A program made the position numbers and the translations under genes. A stretch of 41,883 nt of DNA from contig JAKSJL010000009.1 in assembly GCA_024398295.1 (NCBI GenBank), forward strand, positions 1 through 41,883. Direction: 5' to 3'. The DNA is from Bacteroidales bacterium. GTDB taxonomy: Bacteria; Bacteroidota; Bacteroidia; Bacteroidales; UBA932. Shown piece by piece: positions 17,166 through 25,229 of this stretch (position 1 is the first letter of the stretch; the number at the start of each line of letters is the position of its first letter). Below the pieces are notes generated by a model. That model was not told the DNA's origin. It saw nothing but the letters and a program-made list of their open reading frames with translations, and searched no databases.

Positions 17166-17192
17166 CAGAATCCACAAAACGATTTAACTTTG
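17161..17192 (+). promoter_or_regulatory. Promoter of the susC operon
   Basis: The -7 element TAACTTTG (17185-17192) is a full match. TTCG (17161-17164) sits exactly 20 bases upstream as a degenerate -33 element and lies within the last operator-like repeat. Transcription should begin near 17197, giving a leader of about 58 bases before the SusC start. Confidence 0.65.
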
Positions 17193-17196
17193 CGCC

Positions 17197-17232
17197 ATGA
17201 AAATTTCCTTGAAGATAGGAAAAAACACATAA
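17197..17232 (+). other. Possible 11-codon leader ORF upstream of susC
   Basis: An ATG at 17197, at or next to the expected transcription start, opens an 11-codon frame (MKISLKIGKNT, then TAA). The same RNA can form a small hairpin from TTTCCT (17204-17209) and AGGAAA (17217-17222). It could be chance; there is no ribosome binding site because the ATG is at the predicted 5' end. Confidence 0.2.
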
Positions 17233-17254
17233 TAACATTTTTATCTAAAAACAC

Positions 17255-20200
17255 ATGAAAACAAAACTGATTTTTTGCCTCTGTTTGCTTCTGAGCGCTG
17301 CTACAGCATTCGCACAGAACATCACTGTCTCAGGTACAGTGACAGAGCAGGTCTCAGGTGAACCTGCACTTGGTGTCAGCATCGTTGTCAAGGGCAACGC
17401 TACTACTGGTACCATCGCAGACGCACTTGGTAACTACAGCATCTCAGTCCCAGCCAACAGCACTCTCGTTTTCAGTGCCATCGGCATGAAGACTCAGGAG
17501 GTCGCAGTTAATGGTCGCACCAGCATCGACGTCCAGATGGTCGAGGATGCTGAGCTCCTTAACGAGATCATCGTCATCGGTTATGGTACTGCCAAGAGCA
17601 AGGACCTCACTGGTGCCATTTCTTCTGTGAAGGCAGATGAGATCATCTCTACCCCTGTTTCCAGCCCTATGGGTGCCCTCCAGGGCAAGGTTGCCGGTGT
17701 ACAGATCCTCAACAGTGCAAATCCAGGAGCATCTCCAGTGGTTCGCGTACGTGGTGTCGGTTCATTCGACTCTTCATACCAGGGACCTCTCTACGTTGTA
17801 GATGGTATGTTCTTCGATAACATTGACTTCCTCGACAGCAGCAACATCGAGAGCCTCACCGTCCTCAAGGATGCGTCTTCAGCAGCCATCTACGGTGTAC
17901 GCGCAGCAAACGGTGTCATCCTCGTCACCACCAAGAACGGTGTGAAGGGCCAGGCTAAGGTTACCTACGATGGTTACTACGGTATCCAGCAGGCTAGCAA
18001 CCTCCTCAAGCTCGCCAACTCAGCAGAGTACGCATCGCTCATGAAGGAGTTCGGTGACCTCACCGCAGTTGAGCTCTCTATCAAGAACTGGGGCGGCAGC
18101 AACGGCGTGCCTACTACCGACACTGACTGGTACAAGGCTCTCCTCAAAACCGGTACTATCACAAGCCACAGCGTCAATGTATCTGGTACTACTGACAAGG
18201 CCTCTTACGTTCTCGGTGTAAGCTACTTCACCAACGACGGTATCAGCAAGGGAGACAACAACTATGAGCGTTTTAACATCATCAGCAAGGGTGACTACAC
18301 TCCTTTCAGCTGGCTCAAGGCTGGTGCAAACATCACCATCTCAAACGCTACCAAGAAGAATGGTTCACTCACCGCATTCCGTGAGGCATTCCTCCTCCCT
18401 TCTTTCATCCCTGTATACGATGAGAAGAATACCGATGCTTATCCTACCAAGTATGGTTCAACCCTCGCAGTAGGTCTCACCAGTGGTTACTTCGCTAACC
18501 CTGTGGCCAGAGCAGAGATGAACAACAGTAGAAACAACTACCTCCGCATCCTTCCTTCCCTCTACACAGAGCTCTCATTCATTCCTGAGAAACTCAAGTA
18601 CAAGTTCGCTGTTGCACAGGAGTACAACCTCGGTCAGAGCAAGAACTACACTCCTGTTTATTATGTATCTGGTAACCAGATGTCAAATACCAACAGCCTG
18701 AGCAAGCAGATCGATTATAACTACAACACTATCATCGATAACACCCTCACCTACACCGACAGATTCGGAAAGCACGGTCTCACCGCCATGCTCGGTCAGT
18801 CAGTTCGTTATGAGAACTACAGATTCCTCCAGTCAAGCACCAAGAAGCTCGCTGGTGACGGTTCAGACCAGTATCACTACATCAGCCTCGGCGACAAGGG
18901 TGAGTCTGAGACAACAGACGGTGGTTTCAGCTACAGAGGTGTATCTTTCTTCGGTCGTGCTAGCTACGACTACGATGGAAAGTATCTCGCATCTGCAACC
19001 ATGAGAATCGACGGTAGCTCTAAGTTCCAGGAGAAGTGGGGCTACTTCCCATCAGTAGGTCTCGGCTGGGTTATCTCAGAGGAGGACTTCATGAAGAACC
19101 AGAACGTATTCGAGTACTTGAAGCTCCGTGGTAGCTGGGGTCTCCTCGGTAACGACAAGGAGCCTGCAAGCGACGGTTTCGCTGGTCTTGCCACCAATTA
19201 TTACAACATGAACAACCAGACCCTCGGCGGACTTCTTCTCGAGAACAAGTTCAGCTGGCTCAAGTGGGAGGTTGTACGTGAGATCAACGCAGGTCTTTCA
19301 TTCACCTCACTCGGTGGAAGACTCACTGGAGAACTTGACTACTACAACCGTCTTACAAACAACGCTGTGGTCCTCAACACCATCCCTGTGACAATGGAGA
19401 CTGTACTCGCAAACTCTGGTAAGATTTCCAACAGCGGTATCGAGCTTCAGCTCGGTTGGCATGACAAGGTAGGTGAGCTCGGCTACTCTATCGACGTCAA
19501 CGCAACCACCCTCCACAACGAGGTAAAGGCTATCCAGGGCGAGGATCTCGACTACATTCTCACTGGTTCCGCAGAGTTCCGTCAGATCATGAAGGTCGGC
19601 CAGCCTATGAACAGCTTCTACGGCTACAAGACCAATGGTATCTGGGCAAGCGAGGCTGAGATCAATGCAGCAGGCGATTTCGCGAAGCAGCAGGGCGCTC
19701 AGGTAGGTTACCTTAAGTATGTAGACGCAAATGGCGACGGTAACTTCGACTCAGAGGACCGTACCTTCCTCGGTGCTCCATATCCTAAGTTCACCTATGG
19801 TGGCAACCTCGGCTTCACTTACAAGAAGTGGGATCTCGGCTTGACTTTCTACGGCGTTTCTGGCATCCAGGTTTGCAACGCAAAGATGGCTATGAGATAC
19901 TGGGCAGGTGCCTCAATGAACTTCACCAAGGATTTCGCGGCTGATCACTTCACCGCATCCAACACCGGCAGCAAGAACCCTTCAGTAGCTGGTCTGCTTG
20001 CTGCAGCAAATGGTCAGATCAACGACTACTTCATCGAGGACGCAAGCTACTTCCAGCTCCAGAACATCCAGCTCGGTTACAACATGAGCAAGCTCTGGAA
20101 CAAGGTTGATGCTAGAGTATACGTATCTGCACAGAACCCTCTTACCTTCTTCAAGTATCAGGGATACACCCCAGAAATCGTAGATCCTACCGGACTTGAT

Positions 20201-20257
20201 AGAGAGACCTACCCAATGGCACGTACATTCACCCTTGGTGTCAAGATCACATACTAA
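17255..20257 (+). CDS. SusC/RagA-family TonB-dependent outer-membrane transporter
   Basis: This 1000-residue transporter has a signal peptide (ending ATAFA-Q) and an N-terminal carboxypeptidase-regulatory-like domain (about 24-100, VSGTVTEQVSGEPALGVSIV). A TonB-box-like stretch NEIIVIGYGT follows, then the plug domain with VRVRGVGSF and PLYVVDGMF, and a 22-strand barrel ending in an aromatic residue (LGVKITY). It imports oligosaccharides through the outer membrane with its SusD partner, powered by TonB. It begins the rightward operon and is followed 18 bases later by susD. Context with GH144 and GH3 genes suggests beta-1,2-gluco-oligosaccharides as cargo. The codon choice is strongly biased toward a few C-ending codons, as expected for high expression. 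Confidence 0.95.
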   Translation: MKTKLIFCLCLLLSAATAFAQNITVSGTVTEQVSGEPALGVSIVVKGNATTGTIADALGNYSISVPANSTLVFSAIGMKTQEVAVNGRTSIDVQMVEDAELLNEIIVIGYGTAKSKDLTGAISSVKADEIISTPVSSPMGALQGKVAGVQILNSANPGASPVVRVRGVGSFDSSYQGPLYVVDGMFFDNIDFLDSSNIESLTVLKDASSAAIYGVRAANGVILVTTKNGVKGQAKVTYDGYYGIQQASNLLKLANSAEYASLMKEFGDLTAVELSIKNWGGSNGVPTTDTDWYKALLKTGTITSHSVNVSGTTDKASYVLGVSYFTNDGISKGDNNYERFNIISKGDYTPFSWLKAGANITISNATKKNGSLTAFREAFLLPSFIPVYDEKNTDAYPTKYGSTLAVGLTSGYFANPVARAEMNNSRNNYLRILPSLYTELSFIPEKLKYKFAVAQEYNLGQSKNYTPVYYVSGNQMSNTNSLSKQIDYNYNTIIDNTLTYTDRFGKHGLTAMLGQSVRYENYRFLQSSTKKLAGDGSDQYHYISLGDKGESETTDGGFSYRGVSFFGRASYDYDGKYLASATMRIDGSSKFQEKWGYFPSVGLGWVISEEDFMKNQNVFEYLKLRGSWGLLGNDKEPASDGFAGLATNYYNMNNQTLGGLLLENKFSWLKWEVVREINAGLSFTSLGGRLTGELDYYNRLTNNAVVLNTIPVTMETVLANSGKISNSGIELQLGWHDKVGELGYSIDVNATTLHNEVKAIQGEDLDYILTGSAEFRQIMKVGQPMNSFYGYKTNGIWASEAEINAAGDFAKQQGAQVGYLKYVDANGDGNFDSEDRTFLGAPYPKFTYGGNLGFTYKKWDLGLTFYGVSGIQVCNAKMAMRYWAGASMNFTKDFAADHFTASNTGSKNPSVAGLLAAANGQINDYFIEDASYFQLQNIQLGYNMSKLWNKVDARVYVSAQNPLTFFKYQGYTPEIVDPTGLDRETYPMARTFTLGVKITY

Positions 20258-20261
20258 TAAT

Positions 20262-20267
20262 AGGAGG
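20262..20267 (+). promoter_or_regulatory. Strong ribosome binding site before susD
   Basis: AGGAGG lies eight bases before the ATG at 20276. Canonical Shine-Dalgarno sites are uncommon in Bacteroidota, so this one likely secures high SusD synthesis within the operon. Confidence 0.6.
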
Positions 20268-20275
20268 ATATAGAT

Positions 20276-21751
20276 ATGAAAAATACAATTCTTAAAGGCA
20301 TTTTCTGCGCTGCTCTTGCATCTTCAATGCTTGCATCATGCAGCGAGTGGATTGACATCCCAGTTGAGGCTACTCCTCCTGTAGATGCTATTGACTATAC
20401 TGACGTAGCCAGCGCACAGCAGGTTCTCGTCGGAGCGTATGGAAACTTCTGCGGAAACATGGCAGAGTGGTCATACGAGACCATCCTCGGTATCAGAGGA
20501 GACGATCTGGTAAAGGGTTCAAGCCCTACCGACCAGGCAGATCTTACTTCATTCGATAACTTCGACTACAGCGCTGCTGGTGCTTACTGGGCTCTCAGCG
20601 GAGCATGGGGTGGCTACTACGCAGGTGTAGGCTACTACAATGAGGCTATCGAGGCATTCGAGAAGTACGCAGAGGCTGGCGCAAACGCAGCTACCATGAA
20701 GGATTACATCGCTCAGGTAACCGTACTCCGCGCATTCACTTACCTTCGTATCACACGCCTCTGGGGTGAGGTTCCAGTTTACTTCAAAAACTCTGAGAGA
20801 ACTGGTATCAAGAGACTTACCCACCAGCACGTGATCGAGAAGGTCATCGCCGACGTAGAGTCTGTGATCAACGACCTCCAGAACGTAAAGCCTAGCCAGG
20901 CTACTCTTCCTGGACAGGTTACCAAGTACACCGCTCACGCTGTGATCGCCAAGCTCGCTGCTGAGATTCAGGACTATGACACTGTCCTCAAGCACACCGC
21001 TCCTATCGTCAACGATTATGGCAAGGGTGCACTCATGGCTGACTACCACTATGTATTCACAAACGAGGGTAACCTTAAGGATGAACACATCCTCGAGGCA
21101 CAGTGCAGCTCCCGTGCTGCCACAGCTACTGGTTGGAACGGTATGGGTTCATTCCAGGGACCTGGCGCCGCTATCACCGCCAAGGTGGCTATCAACGGCT
21201 CACACGAGATGTACTCAGGCTGGTCATTCTTCTGCCCTACCGACAAGATCGTGAACCTCATGAAGGCTAGAGGTGAGAAGGCTCGTTATGAGACTGGTAT
21301 CATCTGGGCTGGTCAGGACACATGGTATGGTGATCACGTAGCTGACACCAACCCATACTCTGACAGATGGAACGGTAAGTTCTACAACCCTTCAGGTCTT
21401 TGCTACACCGCTGACTGGGGTGATGGTAACAACGTACGCCTCATCCGCTACGCTGACATCCTCCTCCTCGACGCTGAGGCTAAGGTGGCTAAGGGTCAGA
21501 ATGGCGACCAGACCGTCAACTGGGTACGCGAGCGCGCTGGTCTTCCTGCTCTCACAAACGCTACCGCAGACCAGATCATGGAAGAGCGTTTCGTAGAGCT
21601 CTGCTTCGAGCACGGTGAGCGTTTCTATGACCTCGTTCGTACTGGCCGCGCCGCCAAGGAGCTCCCAGGATACACCGACGCGAAGAGATTCTACCCAATC
21701 CCTCAGACCGTTCTTGACGCATCCAAGTCAATGGCTGAGCCTGCTGAATAA
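20276..21751 (+). CDS. SusD/RagB-family surface glycan-binding lipoprotein
   Basis: This 491-residue lipoprotein (lipobox MLASC, C22) has the helical TPR-containing SusD fold: VLRAFTYLRITRLWGEVPVYF in the middle, and the C-terminal signature MEERFVELCFEHGERFYDLVRTG. It forms the lid of the SusC transporter and binds the substrate at the cell surface. It follows susC with a strong ribosome binding site. A stable hairpin downstream (21781-21813) separates it from the GH144 gene, so susC-susD messenger may accumulate to a higher level than the enzyme genes behind it. Confidence 0.95.
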   Translation: MKNTILKGIFCAALASSMLASCSEWIDIPVEATPPVDAIDYTDVASAQQVLVGAYGNFCGNMAEWSYETILGIRGDDLVKGSSPTDQADLTSFDNFDYSAAGAYWALSGAWGGYYAGVGYYNEAIEAFEKYAEAGANAATMKDYIAQVTVLRAFTYLRITRLWGEVPVYFKNSERTGIKRLTHQHVIEKVIADVESVINDLQNVKPSQATLPGQVTKYTAHAVIAKLAAEIQDYDTVLKHTAPIVNDYGKGALMADYHYVFTNEGNLKDEHILEAQCSSRAATATGWNGMGSFQGPGAAITAKVAINGSHEMYSGWSFFCPTDKIVNLMKARGEKARYETGIIWAGQDTWYGDHVADTNPYSDRWNGKFYNPSGLCYTADWGDGNNVRLIRYADILLLDAEAKVAKGQNGDQTVNWVRERAGLPALTNATADQIMEERFVELCFEHGERFYDLVRTGRAAKELPGYTDAKRFYPIPQTVLDASKSMAEPAE

Positions 21752-21780
21752 TCTATACTCAACAGTTAATACTATCACTG

Positions 21781-21813
21781 ATAGCCTGGCAGGGCTGGAC
21801 CCTACCAGGCTAT
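21781..21813 (+). terminator. Intra-operon stem-loop after susD
   Basis: ATAGCCTGG (21781-21789) pairs with CCAGGCTAT (21805-21813), with an inner AGGG/CCCT extension separated by single mismatched bases and a five-base loop. There is no proper U-run after it. It is therefore more likely a partial terminator or an RNA-stabilising 3' end for the susC-susD message than a full stop. Confidence 0.55.
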
Positions 21814-21830
21814 TATTAACTAAATAGCCA

Positions 21831-23243
21831 ATGAAAAGATTGATATTTTTCCTCAGCATGGTACTTGTGCTGGCTTCGTGCAGCCCTAAGACCACTGACA
21901 AGCACTTCATTCCTATCAAGCCTGTAGGCATCATCCAAGGACTCTCTGACGACGAGCTCCTTGAGACCGTACAACGCCAAACCTTCAGATTCTTCTGGGA
22001 GTTCGGACATCCTGTATCAGGCCTCGCACGCGAGCGTACAAACACCGTCAAGGGAGCAACATACTGGGACTATATCAATGAAGCATACGACATCCCTAAC
22101 TTCTCCGAGCACACCTACGGACCTGAGTCCTGCGCCATCGGAGGTAGCGGATTCGGTATCATGGCACTCTGCGTAGCCGTAGAGCGTGGATGGATCACCA
22201 AGGAAGCAGCGCTGGAGCGCCTCCACAAGATAGTGGAGTTCCTTATGCAGGCCGAGACCTTCCACGGGGTGTTCCCTCACTTCATGAACGGCGACACGGG
22301 CAAGCCTGTGACTTTCGGTCGCCTCGATGAAGGTGGCGACCTGGTCGAAACCTCATATCTTTTCATGGGTCTTCTCACTGCCCGCGCATATTTCAATGGC
22401 GACAGCCCACTCGAGGTGTATCTCCGCGACAAGATCACCCATATGTGGGAGACTGTAAACTGGGCGTGGTACGAGAAGGATGGTCTTCTCTACTGGCACT
22501 GGTGCCCAAATCAGGGCTACGACATGAACTTCCCTATCGTGGGATGGAACGAGTGCCTCATCACATACATTGTCGCTGCATCATCACCTACTCACCCTAT
22601 CTCCAAGGATGTCTACGAGAGCTGCTGGAAGATGTCTCCATCATACAGAAACACCACCGAGCGCTATGGCTACACCATTCCTCTGGGTGACTGGGGCGAG
22701 GCGCTCGCAGGACCATTGTTCTTCGAGCAGTACACATTCCAGGGCATTGACCCCAATGGTCTCTATGACGAGGAGGGCGTGCACTACTACGAGCAGGGGC
22801 GCCTCCACACACTCAGCCAGCGCGCATACTGCATCGCCAACCCTAAGGGATACAAGGGATACGGCGAGAACTGCTGGGGACTCACCGCTGGCGACAGCAA
22901 CAAAGGCTACGTCGCACACGACCCTAACTGCGACTACGGCGTGATCCAGCCTACGGCAGCATTGTCATCCATGCCATACACACCGGTTGAGACAATGGAA
23001 GTGATAAGACACTTCTACTACGACCTCGGCGACCAGATCTGGGGCGAATACGGCTTCGTCGACGGCTTCAACCCTGACACCGGATGGGCATCGAACACAT
23101 GGCTTGCCATCGACGAGGGCCCTATCATCAACATGATTGAGAACTACCGCACCGGCATGCTTTGGAAGATATTCATGAACCTTCCTGAGATCCAGAACGG
23201 ACTCGCAAGACTTGGATTCACACATCCATATTCAGAAAAATAA
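21831..23243 (+). CDS. GH144 family beta-1,2-glucan-active lipoprotein
   Basis: This 470-residue lipoprotein (lipobox LVLASC, C17) is a single GH144 barrel. The acidic cluster appears as LDEGGDLVE (D166, D170, E173), with Glu replacing the Asn seen in the other two copies, and E241 lies in GWNECLITY. It sits directly behind susC-susD, the usual position for the surface enzyme that first cuts the polymer, so an endo-acting outer-membrane role is likely but unproven. It has an insertion (about 68-98) between the first helix and the GGSGFG motif that the other two copies lack or shorten. The stop overlaps the next gene by one base (TAATG). Confidence 0.87.
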   Translation: MKRLIFFLSMVLVLASCSPKTTDKHFIPIKPVGIIQGLSDDELLETVQRQTFRFFWEFGHPVSGLARERTNTVKGATYWDYINEAYDIPNFSEHTYGPESCAIGGSGFGIMALCVAVERGWITKEAALERLHKIVEFLMQAETFHGVFPHFMNGDTGKPVTFGRLDEGGDLVETSYLFMGLLTARAYFNGDSPLEVYLRDKITHMWETVNWAWYEKDGLLYWHWCPNQGYDMNFPIVGWNECLITYIVAASSPTHPISKDVYESCWKMSPSYRNTTERYGYTIPLGDWGEALAGPLFFEQYTFQGIDPNGLYDEEGVHYYEQGRLHTLSQRAYCIANPKGYKGYGENCWGLTAGDSNKGYVAHDPNCDYGVIQPTAALSSMPYTPVETMEVIRHFYYDLGDQIWGEYGFVDGFNPDTGWASNTWLAIDEGPIINMIENYRTGMLWKIFMNLPEIQNGLARLGFTHPYSEK

Positions 23244-25219
23244 TGAAGAGAATTCTTCAGACTATCATTCTATTTGCTATCACCGTGAGTTGCGCCCCTA
23301 AGGCAGAGCTCACGGTGTTGCGTAAGACAAGCTCGCCCGACGAAAGGCTCAGCATGACCATCAGTTCCACCGAAGGCAAGCTGTCTTATTGCGTAGAATA
23401 CGACGGAAAGACTGTCGTCAGCCCTTCGGAACTGGGACTTGAACTTGACGAGGGATATTTCGGCGATCAGGTGAAGATAGTGAAGTCAAGGACACGCACT
23501 GTCAAGGACTCCTACGAACTTCCTGTCGGAAAATGCAGCCATGTAGACGCTGTATGCAAGGAGTCCCGAATTACACTCTCTGACGAGATAACGCTGGACC
23601 TCGTGGTACGCGTATATGACGACGGAGCAGCATTCAGGTACGATATTCCAGACCAGGAAACCATACATAAGCTTAACCTGCGTGCTGAAAGAATGGACAT
23701 GCGACTTGGCCCTGACTCAGAAGCCACAGTGCTGCCACTAAAGGACTTTCATAATTCTCACGAAGGGAATTATCTGATATCCAATGTAAAAGAACTACCT
23801 GAGGACAGTCTTTTCGACCTCCCTGCGACTTTCAAGACAGGCGATGACATATTCCTTTCTTTCACAGAGGCTGATGTACGCGACTACGCAGGAATGTATC
23901 TGGTAAAGTCAGAAGACGCGCTTACCAGCAAGCTCTCGCCAAGGTTAGACCAGCCTGAGTACTGCGTGATTTCCGACCTTCCACACCATAGTCCATGGAG
24001 GGTATTCTCTGTCAGCGACAGGATAGGAGCCATCATGGAGTCAAACATACTCACAAACCTCGCGGAGCCTTGCCGCATCGGCGACACCTCCTGGCTGAAG
24101 CCGGGCAAGACCACCTTCAACTGGTGGTGCGCGACCCAGGTGCCGGACTCAGTGCATGCCGGAAACAACTTTGAGACAAGCAGATACTATATAGATTTCG
24201 CAACAGAATTCGGGCTTGAGTACCACTCAGTCTTCGGCTATGGCGACGAACCTTGGTACGTGGACAGTGTCATGGGATTCAGCGAATGCGGCCCGGACGC
24301 AGACCTCACCAGGACGGTTCCGGAGCTGGATTTCCCTGCCGTGTGCTCATACGCCGCATCGAAGGGTGTCGACATCCATGTCTGGACAAACTGGAAAGCA
24401 TTGTATCAGAATATCGATGCGAACTTCGACAAGTTCAACGAGTGGGGCGTGAAAGGCATGATGGTGGACTTCATGGACAGAGACGACCAGCAGATGATAC
24501 AGATTCAGGAGGAGATATTGAAAAAGGCCGCCGAGCACCACCTGTTCGTGCAGTTCCACGGCTCGTCGAAGCCTTCCGGCCTCTCCAGGACCTATCCAAA
24601 TGAGTTCACGCGCGAGGGGACATTGAACTACGAAGTGTACAAATGGCACAGCGACAGGCTGGGCGCCGACCACGACATCACCATGCCTTTCACCAGAGTG
24701 CTCGCAGGCCCAGCCGACTACCATCTCGGCGGCTTCAGGGCCATGCCCGCGCAGTCGCATGTGGCGGACTACTTCGAGCCGAAGGTCACAAACACCAGGT
24801 GCCACATGCTCGCCATGTACGTGGTGCTGGAGAGTTACCTTCATATGGTCGCCGACTATCCCGAGAATTACAGAGGCGAGCCGGGAGCGGAATTCCTTTC
24901 CGCGGTTCCGACCACCTGGGACGAGACGAGGGTGCTTGACGCGAAGCTCAATGAGTACGAGGTCATCGGCCGAAGAAGCGGCGACGACTGGTACATGGGA
25001 GCCATTTCGAACCACGAAGGCAGGAGCATTGGTGTAAAGCTGGACTTCCTCGGCAACGGCGAATACGAGCTCACATGGTTTATGGATGGCGACAATGTCG
25101 CGGAGGATCCCAATCATCTCATGAAGATGGTCACGACCGTCACGCAGAACGACACCATCACGCTCAACATCGCCCCTGACGGAGGCGGTGCAGCATTGAT
25201 TTTCAGAAAATTATCATAA
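23243..25219 (+). CDS. GH97 family retaining alpha-glycosidase
   Basis: This 658-residue exported protein has a lipoprotein-like signal (TVSC, C17). It shows the GH97 architecture: N-terminal beta-super-sandwich, then a barrel with WTNWKALYQN, GMMVDFMDRDDQ and NEFTREGTLNYE. D409 in VDFMDRDD occupies the nucleophile position of the retaining GH97 group, known for alpha-galactosidase activity in B. thetaiotaomicron. The inverting SusB alpha-glucosidase type lacks that Asp. E458 is a candidate acid/base. It is translationally coupled to the upstream GH144. Together with GH31 and GH43 it implies that the target glycan carries alpha-linked side groups, or that the locus serves more than one glycan. 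Confidence 0.87.
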   Translation: MKRILQTIILFAITVSCAPKAELTVLRKTSSPDERLSMTISSTEGKLSYCVEYDGKTVVSPSELGLELDEGYFGDQVKIVKSRTRTVKDSYELPVGKCSHVDAVCKESRITLSDEITLDLVVRVYDDGAAFRYDIPDQETIHKLNLRAERMDMRLGPDSEATVLPLKDFHNSHEGNYLISNVKELPEDSLFDLPATFKTGDDIFLSFTEADVRDYAGMYLVKSEDALTSKLSPRLDQPEYCVISDLPHHSPWRVFSVSDRIGAIMESNILTNLAEPCRIGDTSWLKPGKTTFNWWCATQVPDSVHAGNNFETSRYYIDFATEFGLEYHSVFGYGDEPWYVDSVMGFSECGPDADLTRTVPELDFPAVCSYAASKGVDIHVWTNWKALYQNIDANFDKFNEWGVKGMMVDFMDRDDQQMIQIQEEILKKAAEHHLFVQFHGSSKPSGLSRTYPNEFTREGTLNYEVYKWHSDRLGADHDITMPFTRVLAGPADYHLGGFRAMPAQSHVADYFEPKVTNTRCHMLAMYVVLESYLHMVADYPENYRGEPGAEFLSAVPTTWDETRVLDAKLNEYEVIGRRSGDDWYMGAISNHEGRSIGVKLDFLGNGEYELTWFMDGDNVAEDPNHLMKMVTTVTQNDTITLNIAPDGGGAALIFRKLS

Positions 25220-25229
25220 AGTAAAGAAT

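Noticed and set aside
24347-25117. A 256-codon frame on the minus strand
   Set aside because: It is antisense to GH97, whose motifs and coupling are unambiguous.
23243-25219. Identification of the GH97 as SusB-type inverting alpha-glucosidase
   Set aside because: Asp409 in VDFMDRDD is the nucleophile mark of the retaining group, absent from SusB.
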